A DNA stretch of 64,000 bases from positions 239,978,645-240,042,644 of the forward strand of contig JAUMIR010000005.1 in the NCBI GenBank assembly GCA_030847615.1, in the 5' to 3' direction. Positions 45,601 to 55,829 of this stretch are shown piece after piece. Position 1 is the stretch's first letter; the number at the start of each line of letters is the position of its first letter. This DNA comes from Gambelia wislizenii (lineage: Eukaryota > Chordata > Lepidosauria > Squamata > Crotaphytidae). The notes beneath the pieces were generated by a model, which did not search any database, was not told where the DNA came from, and saw nothing but the letters and a program-made list of their open reading frames with translations. The translations under genes were made by a program, and so were the position numbers.

Positions 45601-46882
45601 GTGTGTGTTTGTGTAGTTTGACTTTTATCGTATTTCACTTAATACCATATCTCTACCAAAGTTATAGTTTTTTCCTCTTGATCATTTAGGAGAAAATCCC
45701 CTTCTCTTGCAACCACTTTCTTCATTTTATGTAGCAAATGCCTGAAACATTTTAATATGTTGGTTGTGGTATTTTTTGTAAAAAAAAAAAAAAAAGCACC
45801 TCATTATCAACATCCACATCAAAACATCCACATCAACACATCAATTGAGGAGTGTAATTTCTTTGTTTCAATTAATGAGTTGCAAATTGCAGTGATCAGA
45901 ACTTGGGGCTTCAAAGGAATACAAATGTGCACGCACACACAATATTTCACAATATGACTTGACTCCCATTTTGAATTCATCCTGTAATCCTTGAAATGGC
46001 AGAGCTTTCCTGTACATACCTGCATGCCATACAAAACAACGCCTTTCTGTAAAAGAGACAGGTACCTGCTGAAGTACAACACCACAGGCAGTTGCAAAGG
46101 TATAAATAACAGAGCAAGTCTCACAACTGTCAGTATAGCAAAAAGAAAGCCTGCCAACACACAGGAACAGGTGTTTGCAGTGAATTCTTTGAGTATGGAA
46201 TAGGATACTTGGGGGGGGGGGGTAATATAGCATAAGGTAGCAGGACTAAGAAAGAAGAGTATTTTATATTTATCCACATAAGTACCTTCTGTTTTTTCCT
46301 CCTTTAGCTTTCACGGTACTCAAAAATGAGCCTAAATTGGATGCACTAGAACCATAGAAATCACAGATGGGGAACTGTGTGCCAAGATCAAGGCTAATTT
46401 TTCACTTAATAGCTCCTCCCCCCCCCGCAAGCTGCACTGGTACATTTAGGGCAAAGTCAAGGGTTGCCAGATTGGGGAAAAAAATGGTGATGCCTCCTCT
46501 ACCTTTGTTGATTGTGTAGAAAAGGGAATTTCAGTAAGAGCTGCTTGTCACACAGTCAGGTAACAAGCAACACCTGTTGAGATTCAACACAACCATTCAA
46601 AGTTCAGAAGCCTAGCCCAGTTTTTCATCTGGAAACCCTAAATGCAACAGGAAGTGACACCATGTCACTTATGGTTTTGCTTTTGGTGTTCAAATAGCCA
46701 CCCCCCCCTTTTCCCCTCAAGTATGAGAGGGGTGAAGGGAGGATGAGCACATTTTTATAGCAGTTTGGGTGATTCAGACCATTTTGGGGACTTCGGAGCA
46801 TGTTGGGCCACAAAAAGGCAGCTGAAAGCATTTCTGTATCCTATTTGTCCCACAGGAAACACTTTCCCCACCCCTGGTAGCA
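45601..46882. other. No recognised feature; A, G and C runs
   Basis: Runs of A (45780-45795), G (46212-46222) and C (46428-46436, 46690-46697). The 152-codon minus ORF (46277-45819) and its overlapping 121-codon ORF have no domain and overlap each other in different frames. Confidence 0.5.
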
Positions 46883-47131
46883 ATCTTTGTGTGTGTGTGT
46901 GTGTGTGTGTGTGTACCTTCAAGTTACCTATCAACCTATGACAACCCCATACATTTCAAAGGGTTTTCTTAGGCAAGGAATACTCAGAGGTAGTTTGCCA
47001 GTGCCTTCCTCTAAAATATAGCCTACAGCACCTGCTATTCCTTGGCAGTCTCCCACCCAAGTACTAACCAGAGCTGACCCTGCTTAGCTTTTCAGATCAG
47101 ACAGGATCTGGTCCCTTCATGGTATTTAGGC
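46883..47131 (-). repeat. SINE with 5S rRNA-derived head
   Basis: Minus strand. The 5S-like head is at 47131-47021: it starts 'gcctaaataccatg' and contains 'aagctaagcagggtcagct', 'ggttagtacttgggtggga' and 'caggtgctgtaggc'. The head is complete at its 5' end, unlike the copy at 381. The shared SINE body is complemented at 46940-47010, then the Bov-B-like tail and a (GT)n tract at 46889-46914. Confidence 0.9.
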
Positions 47132-47223
47132 ACTTGATAGTAATGTATAAATGCCGCCTTCTGGAAACATCACCCAAGGGGACCCTCTGCTGTGCTTTCT
47201 GCAACCAGACTTGTTTATCTTGG

Positions 47224-47572
47224 GACTTTTTTGGGCGACAGTTTACAACGCTAGCAGCCTCGTCCCCGTTGCGAGGCTGCAGTGCTGCAGAGTGTCCCTT
47301 TCGGATGACGCTCTGCCCTGCTGTCCCTCTTGCGGTACTGTTGCATAACCGCGGGGACGCAGCAGCGTTATATTTGGCATTTTTCTACTCACAAAAGTTG
47401 ATCATGAGTAGAAAAATGCCAAATATAACGCTGCTGCGTCCCCGCGGTTATGCAACAGTACCACAAGAGGGACAGCAGGGCAGAGCGTCATCCGAAAGGG
47501 ATGCTCTGCAGCGCTGCAGCCTCGCAACGGGGACGAGGCTGCTAGCATTGTAAACTGTCGTCCGAAAAAGTC
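47224..47572. mobile_element. 349-bp near-perfect palindromic element (unclassified)
   Basis: Arms 47224-47391 and 47405-47572 (168 bases each) pair with about 7 mismatches around a 13-base centre, 47392-47404. The outer ends are gacttttttgggcgacag and its near complement. A 5-bp direct repeat, cttgg, flanks it (47219-47223 and 47573-47577). It is GC- and CpG-rich in AT-rich surroundings, and most of the arm mismatches are C/T or G/A changes. The 144-codon ORF 47119-47553 and its partners are artefacts of the palindrome. No named superfamily fits that I can recognise. Confidence 0.93.
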
Positions 47573-47577
47573 CTTGG

Positions 47578-48640
47578 ATTGGCCTTTTCAGTCATCAGAG
47601 CATTTGCAGAAAGCATGGGATGAGTCCTTCCTGAATCTTCGTTTGCAAAGAAAAGCCAGAGAGAGAGAGAGAGAGAGAGATGTATATGTGCTATAAAATA
47701 AAGGAAAGAGTAAGGACCATAGAGATAAAATATTACAGATACAGCTGAATCCATTTCTTGTTTTAAACAATTGAGCTGAAAGAATTGATGTGAAGAGGAG
47801 TGGTACCAGATCGTCCCAGCTCCCTTAACAAAGCCCTTGAGTAGCTGAGCCATGGACAGTGGAGTGCAAAGGCCAGATGTGTGATGTGGCTCTGGGTAGC
47901 CAAACACAGAGTTGGCCCAACACTTATAAAAGGGGAGATTTCCAAGATGGCAGAAGGATACCAAGGGGTGGAAATTCTCCAGAAGAACCACCAAAGAGAC
48001 AGTCATGCCTTTGAAGGAGAAAATTCACAGGAGACAGGATCAAGCTGGCTTCCCCAGGAAGGAAAATATAAACTAGGAGGAACTGAGACTTCCAGGACTG
48101 CCTAGGTAGGGGGAAAATGGGGATAGTACAGAGAGAGGAAGGGCTCTTTCCCTTCTGCCAAAGCCCTTTCTTGACATGAGACTTGGAAGAAGAAATTCAG
48201 TCTGAAACACAGAGTTCTGTTCATTTACCCAGAAGCACTGGCTCTGTACAAAAGCATTGTAAAATAATATTATATAATAAATTACAACTATACAAAACCC
48301 CACAGTGTGCTAAAGCCAAGAACTTTTTAATATATCATTTATTGCATATAAATCTGGCAATAGTTTTTTTCTGTGTGTAAAGGTGGATGTATAACTTTAT
48401 AGCTACCATCTATGTGACAGTACACTGAAATGAAATCTGGTGGCCATTTAGTTCACTGCCACAGTTTGAATGTAAAAACTATTTCATTTTCATTTCCATC
48501 CCCACTATATTTTTAATATCCTTTCCCAATTAAGAAGGCAAATCTTGCCATCAACAAAGCAAATCTAAGATAAATGTGTTGTCACCGATCACTAGCGCCA
48601 GAGGGCATCACTAGAGATGCCAACTGACCCAAAAATTTGT
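47578..48640. other. No recognised feature; (GA)n tract
   Basis: A GA tract at 47657-47681 and otherwise unassigned DNA. The minus ORF 48006-47542 runs through the GA tract and lacks domains. Confidence 0.5.
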
Positions 48641-48880
48641 GAAGTCGAAAGCTTTCAGGGCCGGCATCCATAGATTTTCCTTGGTTTTTTCCCAGGCTGT
48701 TAGGCCATGTTCTGGAATAGTTTCTTTCTGATGTTTCGCCTGCACCTTCATTTCTCTGAAGATGCCAGTCACAGATGTAGGTGAAACATCAGAAAGAAAC
48801 TATTCCAGAACATGGCCTAACAGCCTGGGAAAAAACCAAGGAAAATCTATGGATGCCGCCCATGAAAGCTTTGTGTCTGA
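48641..48880. mobile_element. Foldback element family G, full palindrome
   Basis: The left arm begins 'gtgaagtcgaaagctttcag' and the right arm ends 'catgaaagctttgtgtctga'. They pair over about 110 bases, e.g. 'ttccttggttttttcccagg' with 'cctgggaaaaaaccaaggaa', around a short centre near 48758. Outer flanks 'ctgacccaaaa' and 'ctgacaaaa' are possible remnants of a duplication. No ORF of meaning. Confidence 0.85.
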
Positions 48881-49108
48881 CAAAAGTTAGGACAGAGACT
48901 TGCATCTGCTCAGATGGTTTAAGAGACAGCCAGATTTGACTTGGGTCCTGAACTCTGATATGAACCTCCCATTGATCAGAAGTCTGATATGGACTTCCCA
49001 TTGAGTATCGTTAGAAATAAAATATTGGCTCTGTATATTTAGACAGATAGATATTTCTTTTCAACAGAATGGGATGGCATTTGTAAATATAGTGGCCCAT
49101 TTAGTGGG

Positions 49109-49522
49109 TGTGACGGATGGCTAGGAGAACCAATGAGGACAGTGGGCTCCAGGAGCCAATCCTTTGTGAGGATGTGGAAAGAGGAGGGGCTTCTGGGGGA
49201 TTAAGGGGGGTGATTGAAGAAAACTAGCAGTTCTTGAGCAGTGATGGAGAGAGTGAGAGTTTAAGCTGTGTGCTGGAGGGAGTAGACAGAGAGGGAGAGG
49301 CTTAAAGAGAGAGTGTATGTGCAGGGCAAATGACATGGTTTTTGCAGTTATATTTTATTCTTTACCAATAAACATTCTTTACATTAATTTAAAATGTACA
49401 GTCTGGCATGAGTGCCTCTCTGACCACTAGGCACAGCCATTAAGATACATCCACACCAAAGTACTTGTGCTGTACCACTGGGAAACCGCAGTTCAGCCAT
49501 GACGTGGTGGTGCGGCGTCACA
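49109..49522 (+). mobile_element. LTR (414 bp) of an LTR retroelement, with PBS-like start
   Basis: The ends are perfect inverted heptamers: TGTGACG at 49109 and CGTCACA at 49516-49522, the TG...CA hallmark of LTRs. A polyadenylation-signal-like 'ccaataaacattc' lies at 49364-49376. Four bases after the LTR, 'tggtggcagtgatagga' resembles a primer-binding site for a tRNA-Leu 3' end. The internal region is lost after about 40 bases, and no second LTR or protein is seen. Ty3/Gypsy or endogenous retrovirus cannot be separated. Confidence 0.72.
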
Positions 49523-49559
49523 AAAGTGGTGGCAGTGATAGGATAGAAAGGCTCCTGCG

Positions 49560-50257
49560 TCACCAAGTTAAAGGAATAGAAGCCACCTACATCACAGTGG
49601 GGATTATTCCCTTCAATTTAAAGACAAATATTTACAGAGGATTTTGTGCTATTTCCCTTCGCAGCTTTTTAAAGAAATGTTTAAAAATGTAACGATATAG
49701 CACTAAACCTAATGAAGATTTAGGCAAGCTTAATCCCATTGATTTCAGTGGTCTTACACTTGTGTAATTGTATAGAATCCAAGCTGCCAAATTTCATGTT
49801 ATTAGTGATTTTAGTACAGAAGCTGTCTTTCCAGAGGGTATCCAAACAAGGAAGAGCTACCTAGATCTTCTAGAAACAATTGTGCGGAATATGCTGGACA
49901 ACACAAAGTTGATCCTGAGTTTTTAGGAAAGCCACAAAGTTTCAAAAGGATAGTTGCTCTGATGCATGTGGAATGGGAATCCTACTTTTTATGTGAGAAA
50001 AGTGTAACTTGCTTCCCTCTCCCCACTCTTGGACCTTCTTTATCATATGAAAATGATATCCATCATAGAGCTTTCACCAGGCCAAAGAAAAGAAACCTTC
50101 AGAGTTTCAGAAGGAAAGCCTTTTTTAGATAGTGAAATGTATTTCATGTTAGAAGAATGTCTATCTCCGTCCCATCCTTCTCTACTCTAGAATGCAGTGA
50201 TTGGTGAGTTCCTTGTAAAAGGTACCCTAGGATTAGAAGGTTTACTTGTCAGTCACT
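49560..50257. other. No recognised feature
   Basis: Unassigned sequence between the LTR and the next palindrome. Confidence 0.5.
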
Positions 50258-50596
50258 GGAGATTTTCACATGGGGGAAATAACCCCTGCGGAGATTGGGA
50301 GAGAAACGGGGCTGTTCCGGTTCCAGCGCTGCGTTTCGTACACCCCCTTCCTTCTCCCAATCTCCCGTCATCCTCCCTCCATGCTGCTTCCATTTTCCTC
50401 CCAGTATTTTTTATTAATGAAAGTTCTTTGTTAGTAAAAAGTAGCGGAACATAGCAGGAGGGAAATGGAAGCAGGACGGAGGGAGGACGGGAGATCAGGA
50501 GAAGGAAGGGGACATGCAAAATCCAGTGCTGGAACCGGAACAGCCCCGTTTCTCTCCCAATCTCCGCAGGGGTATTTCCCCTGTGTGAAAATCTCC
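50258..50596. mobile_element. 339-bp palindromic element (unclassified)
   Basis: Inverted arms of about 150 bases: the left starts ggagattttcacatggggga and the right ends as its complement (tgtgaaaatctcc at 50584-50596). Inner blocks pair too ('gagaaacggggctgttccgg' with 'ccggaacagccccgtttctc'). An AT-rich centre lies at 50405-50450. A 3-bp repeat ACT flanks it (50255-50257 and 50597-50599). Opposing ORFs 50197-50454 and 50660-50253 are palindrome artefacts. It resembles the 47.2-kb element in size and GC content but not in sequence. Confidence 0.9.
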
Positions 50597-50599
50597 ACT

Positions 50600-51159
50600 C
50601 TCTCCCCCCACTTATCTCTTGCCACCCCTTCCTCCAGCCTGTGTGCTTTGACAAAAACACAATGCAAAATCAGTTTTGGGGGGTTGGGGGAGTTGTGTGT
50701 TTGTGTGTGTTTTGTTTTGCTTTTGTTTGTTTTTTCTTCTGCTTCTCTAATTTCACTGCAAATTAAGCTTTGTTCCTGGTCACTTCAATGGAGAACCTAA
50801 TTCACTACAAGAAGCACCAGAATCTAAACATGAAGGGCCTTGATTTGGCTTGGATGTGTGGCTTTGCCCAAATCCAATCTACATCCCTAATCTTTCATTC
50901 AGTCATCACAATCATTCATTTTCCCGATTGATTTCATCGCCATGTGCCAGTGTTACTTTACAGTTGATCATTCTGCATCTGTCTGTCTGTCTGTCTTTGT
51001 TTCTAGAAATAAAGGATAGCAACAGAACATTATACAAGTATTTGATGATGGGCCCAGGGGCAATGAAAAGTGTATGCCAAAATCAACATTAATCAAATTA
51101 ATTAAAATTAATTGATTGATTAGTTAAAATTAATGAAATTGGAGTAAATTAAACAAATA
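50600..51159. other. No recognised feature; GT-rich stretch
   Basis: G/T-rich low-complexity sequence at 50680-50735. Otherwise unassigned. Confidence 0.5.
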
Positions 51160-52148
51160 AGTTTAGAAAGGAAAATTGATAATGTGAAATGAACAGATGA
51201 TACAATAGGTAAATGTTGATGTATATATGGATATCACTTGATGGTCAATATAGAAATCAAATAGAGTATGTAATTGGAAGAAGAAGATGGAGAAGCTCCA
51301 TTCTCTCTGCAAAAACAATACCAGGAGCAGATTGTAGCACAGACCAGGAACTGCTAACATTAAAAATTAGAGTAAAGCTAAACACTAAACCAACTATGAT
51401 GTCAAAATACAACCTGAAGAACATCCCCATATAATTTAAAGATAATATAAAATATTGATTTTCACTATTAAGCCTAATTGACTGGGAGCCAGAAGAACTC
51501 TGGACTGAAACCAGGGAAACTGTGAAGTAAGAATGCAAAAAGACAATATCTCTAGCTAAGAAAAAGGAAAAGCCCCACAGGATGACAGATGAAATTCTTC
51601 AAACAGTTATGGACAGATAAGAAGCAAAAATAAGAAGTGACAAATAGGGTCAGAACACTGAACGCAACAGTACAATGACTTGCATGCACGGACAAAGATA
51701 ACCACTATAACAATCAATGCAGAGAAACTGAACATAACAACAAAAAAGGTAGAACAAGAGACCTCTTACACAAGATCTGAGAATTGAAAGAGAAATGTAA
51801 ACCAAGAGTTTACATTTCTCTCTAACCAGCAGGGGAACATACTCCTGATCAAGAAGAAATAAAAAGCTTATGGAAACAATACAGTGAAGAACTGAAAATT
51901 GGAGAAAGGAACATCAACATTTAAGATATGTATATAACACCATACTACTTGCAGGAAAAAGTGAAGACTTGGAACAACTGTTAAAGAAAATGAAGGAAGC
52001 AAGTGCAAGGGCAGGTTTACAGTTGAACATTAAGAAAATAAAAACAATGGCCATAGATGATATACATAGCTTTAAAGTAGACAAGGAAGCCATTGCTATA
52101 ATGAAATATTTCCTATCCCTTGGCTCAGTCATTCATCATAATAGGAGG
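51160..52148 (+). pseudogene. Bov-B LINE with RT deleted
   Basis: 'SLDGQYRNQIEYVIGRRRW', 'SAKTIPGADCSTDQELL' (endonuclease end, 51236-51360), then the linker to about 51900 ('KKKEKPHRMTDEIL' type), and then a jump directly to 'LLKKMKEASARAGLQLNIKK' (51975-52034), which lies downstream of the RT active site. Some 0.8 kb of RT is therefore missing internally. The 3' end is cut off by a CR1 at 52149. A palindromic 'gaaatgtaaac..gtttacatttc' lies at 51793-51822. Confidence 0.85.
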
Positions 52149-52713
52149 AATCATAGGTCTGAAGTGCCACAAGGGCCATCTAGTCCAACCCCTGCTATGT
52201 AGGATAGACTGTCAAAGTACTCCAGAGAGATAGTCATCAAACCTGTTTAAAGACTTCCAAAGAAGGAGAATCAACCACCCTCCAAGGCAGTCTATTCCAT
52301 TGTGGGATTTATTCTCTTACTCTCAGGAAGTTGTTCTTAATGTTTAGGCAGCATCTCCTTTCTTGCAACTTGAATCCATTGGTACTTGAATCCACCTGGA
52401 GCAGATGAAAATAAGCTTCTTCCATCTTCAACATGGCATTCCTTCAAATATCTAAAAATGGCTATCATATCACTTCTGTCTTCTCTTCTCCAGGATAAAC
52501 ATTCCCAGTTCCCTAAGCCATTCCTCATAAGACTTGGTTTCCAAACTCCTTACCATCTTAGTTTCCCCCTTTGAACATGTTCTAACTTGTCAATATCCTT
52601 TTTAAACTGTGGTGCTCAAAGATGGACACAGTAGTCCAGGTGACATCTGGCCGAAGCTGAGTAAAGAGTGGTACTATTACATCCCTTGATCTGGACACTA
52701 TACACCCTACTTA
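52149..52713 (-). pseudogene. CR1 LINE, diverged 3' fragment
   Basis: Complement of the CR1 3' part: 'ccacaagggccatctagtcc', 'agggaactgggaatg' complement and 'ggtgctcaaagatggacaca'. The minus frame 52528-52337 gives 'LGNWECLSWRRED' and 'MIAIFRYLKECHVEDGRSLF'. Older than the 42.5-kb copy. Confidence 0.9.
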
Positions 52714-52935
52714 TGTGCTCCTGCTGTGTTTGTGTCCCTGGGCGAGAACAGCTTAACTTCTTGTGGAATGTTTTCCCTCCATCCATCTGTAGACACAGAA
52801 GACTGTGTCTAATTCTGACCCCCTAGAGCCAGTTAGTGTATATTGAATTAGGAATGCTCTCTATATTATTGTTCTTCTGTAACAGGCTAATAGTTCAATC
52901 TTCTGCCTGAACACTCAGAAGTAAATCATTAAAAG

Positions 52936-53775
52936 CAGAGTCTCTTAACCTTTTCTTTTCCAGGGACTCCATTTACATATATTTTGTTGTCACAAACACT
53001 CAAGATTTAACTCAAGATTTAAAACAACAACAACAACAACACAATTACATCATCCATTAATCCTTCCCTCAGAGGCACCAGAGTGGGAGGGAAGAACTTT
53101 CTCCTGCTTCTTCCTGCAACTTTGTGGCAGGAGTTACTGGAGCTGGCTCTCTTTTATGTCCTGAAAAGCGTGGGCCAAGCTGCCTTCAAACCTTCACTGA
53201 CTCTCTGTGAGGACATTGTGGACCCCTGGGGGTCCCAGACCATGTTGGCTCTAATGTTCTGCAAGGTATACAGCAACAGATGCAAAAACTAGGCCCACTG
53301 AGAAGCCAACTATCAACACTGTCTGAGGTCCTTGTCCCCAACAGTAGCTAATAACAGCAGAGTACAGAAGCACAGAACCCTCTAGCAGTATTTGGCAATC
53401 TGGCACTGACCAACCTTGAAATGAAGCAGAGACACAGTTGGGTTCTTCCAAAATCCTTGGAGGCTCTTTATCTTCTTGTTGCATAATATATACAAGAAAC
53501 AAAAACTGCTTTGACTATCTCCAACAGTCTAATATAGGTAATGCAAATATAGTTAACTCACTACTCACAGTAACTACTCTCACTCACAACAACTCACCTC
53601 ACTCCAATCCACTACTACAACAACCCACAAAGACTCTGGCTTTTCGCACTCTGATATACAGTGGTGATTACACAGGGCTAACACCTGGTGTTACACACCC
53701 TTCCCAGCCATACAAAGTATTTTAACCTTATTTAAAGGAACAGTGTTCCCATAGACCACAGGTTAAGAACCACTG
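52936..53775. mobile_element. hAT-type element, second member of the 35.6-kb family
   Basis: The left end 'cagagtctcttaacc' and the right end 'ggttaagaaccactg' (53761-53775) are inverted. The flanks 'attaaaag' and 'attaagat' look like a decayed 8-bp duplication. The core shares 'attaactcaagatttaa'-like and 'cctcagaggca' blocks with 35576-36021. An insert at 53243-53752 (probable LTR) splits it. A CAA repeat lies at 53022-53041. No transposase. Confidence 0.72.
53243..53751. mobile_element. Probable solo LTR inside the hAT
   Basis: A roughly 510-bp insert that begins TG and ends CA (plus one extra T), flanked by a 6-bp direct repeat, agacca (53237-53242 and 53753-53758). Related hAT sequence on both sides is continuous once it is removed. 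No polyadenylation signal is certain, so orientation is open. The minus ORF 53502-53251 has a hydrophobic end but no recognised domain. It could be another kind of element. Confidence 0.45.
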
Positions 53776-53783
53776 ATTAAGAT

Positions 53784-54059
53784 AGGACTGATTTCCAGGT
53801 ACATGGGTTTAGGATTGTGGGCTACAGTTTTAAGAATTTCTTTGTAAATTAACTTTTGCACTTGTTAACTATATTGGGAGCAGGAACTGGAATCCTATCT
53901 GACAGTTTGGTGGAATTAAGCATTAGCAGCTTGAGTGCAGTTGATCTTTGGATCAGGACCATTGTCTATGTGTTGAATACTATGAAGGATGTCTTGTATA
54001 TTTCATGATCCTGAACCAGAATAGGCTGCTGGTCACTAATGCCATACCTATTTCTTGGT
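53784..54059. other. No recognised feature
   Basis: Unassigned sequence. Confidence 0.5.
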
Positions 54060-54480
54060 TGGTAGAACTCATCTGCCTTTTAATTTCATGATACACCCAC
54101 AGCTTGCCTATGAAGCAGCAGTATAAATAGGCACCATTCCCTGTGTGATTGCTTATGTAAAACAGCTCTGATGGTGAAGTGGGGAAAGAGCCATTTCTTT
54201 CAGTGCCTAATCAGGAAACTGCTTTAATAAATGCATTGTTCACTTTTGAGCATTTCCATTGAAATGTAATTTTTTCCCCTAGTCTCTGAAACACTGACGC
54301 TCATCATGCAAATTAAATGGGGCTTCCCTTAGCTTCTGCCTGTTATGGAATATCAGAGTCTGTCAAATGCTGAAACAAATTACTTTGTCTTTCCTGGCAT
54401 CTAATTCCCTACTCTTTTTCTGTAAAAGTTAACCATAAAGCCCATGGCCTTTTTCTGTAAAGACTCTTAACCTGTGAAGG
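54060..54480. other. Candidate conserved non-coding block
   Basis: Repeat-free. It has an octamer-like 'catcatgcaaattaaatgg' at 54303, 'aataaatgcattgttc' and 'gtgattgcttatgtaaa', i.e. several developmental-factor-like cores within 400 bases. Inference only. Confidence 0.28.
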
Positions 54481-54674
54481 AGACATCTCCCACCTATGAG
54501 GAAGTAGTCTGGTTGAGTCTTCCTGTTTTTATATTCCATGAATTTATATAATTTATTGCTGTGAATGGATACAAGTGTGCCTTGTTGACTATCAACAATG
54601 TCAGAAAAAGCTGCTTTAGATGTTCTCCCAGCTCCATCAGAAACATTTGATTGTAAATTCCTTGGAGCTTAGAA

Positions 54675-55052
54675 CAGTGGTTCTCAACTTTTGGCCCTCC
54701 AGAGGTTCTCAAGAAGAACTCAAGCTATGCTGGATCAGGTCAAAGGCACATCAAGTTCAGCATTCTGTTCACACAGTTGCCTACCAGAAGGATATACAAC
54801 TGCACCCTCTGTCTTGTGCTCCCCACCAACTGATATACAGAGGCATACTGTCTCTGATACTGGAGGTGATGTATAGCTACCCTGACTAGTAGACATTAAT
54901 GCCTTTGACTTCTGTGAAGTTATGGCCAGTGGTCATACATTCTGAGAGTTCTGTCCAGTGGTCAGTTCTGGTCAAAGTATTTTAGCCAGAGGTCTGGGTT
55001 TGTGGGAGATGAAGCCCAAAATATCTGGAGAACCAAAACTTGAGAAACACTG
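54675..55052. mobile_element. hAT-type non-autonomous element
   Basis: The ends cagtggttctcaacttttgg and, complemented, cagtgtttctcaagttttgg are near-perfect 20-base inverted repeats. The flanks gcttagaa and gaatagaa match at 6 of 8 positions, fitting an old 8-bp duplication. The middle ('ggatcaggtcaaaggcacat', 'cagaggcatactgtctctga') resembles a repeat common in reptile genomes whose family name I cannot give. The small ORFs are meaningless. Confidence 0.85.
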
Positions 55053-55060
55053 GAATAGAA

Positions 55061-55739
55061 AACATTTAGATGACTCCATAACATAGCAGTGAGTCAATCA
55101 CATGGAATTTCTCCAAAGAATGACTACCTCCCTTCATGGTGGTACAGATTCTGTAGGAAAACCTGTGTGATTGATCCCATTGCTCCCAGTTATTGTTGTC
55201 ACAGATTCTACCAGCCACAAAGGATAATGGCTCCCATGGTAAAGGATGGAGTTTCCTACTGTAGTAGAAATTTACTACTGTAGAAGAAATAGCTGGATTG
55301 TAGGATCAAGGACCTTCTGCATTCCCCACCCCATCTTCCTTTCACTGGACCAAGACAAATGAGAAGAAAGCTTTTTAAATCATAGTGACAGGAGAGACAG
55401 AGCAACCATTTGCATTTCTCTGACACTACATCTTGGGGTTTATCCAAACTGAATTGTTTGGCAACATGTGTGAAAGGACATCCTTTCCCTGCATGTGTAA
55501 TTAGCTGATAGAACTCACAGATACACAATGGTTGTGTCATGGGCAACAAATGGCACTGAGAGGTCTGCAAAAAGCTTACATTCATTCTGGGGGATTGGTC
55601 TATTAGCAACTATTAGGTACAAGGGGGGGGGATGGAACCTCCAGGGAAAGATCACTCCTGCTAGTAGTGAATTCAAGCAGAACTGGAGCCCCAACAGGAC
55701 TACTGAGAAAGGTTTCCATGTTAATGAGGTCCTGGTTTT
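55061..55739. other. No recognised feature
   Basis: Unassigned. A G run at 55623-55630 and a tandem 'tactactgtagtagaaatt' unit near 55256-55285. Confidence 0.5.
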
Positions 55740-55829
55740 AGTCTGAACTTTAAAGGAGGTATCCAAGGTGCTGAACCTATTTGGAGGGATAGGATTCAGT
55801 AGCTTGGACAACTCCTTTAAAGTCCAGAC
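55740..55829. mobile_element. 90-bp hairpin element (unclassified)
   Basis: 'agtctgaactttaaaggagg' at the left pairs with 'actcctttaaagtccagact' at the right, and the pairing continues inward through 'tatccaaggtgctga' / 'tcagtagcttgga'. Stem about 36 bases, loop about 18. A relative lies at 4214-4305 ('ggagctatccaaggtgct'). Either a tiny MITE or the two ends of a larger collapsed element. Confidence 0.7.

Noticed and set aside
45819..46277. 152-codon minus ORF with hydrophobic segments
   Set aside because: No start context, overlapped by a 121-codon ORF in another frame, AT-rich DNA, and no domain or neighbouring exon.
47119..47553. 144-codon ORF with Cys-rich start
   Set aside because: It runs across both arms of a palindrome, so its second half mirrors its first in complement. 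No homology that I can recognise.
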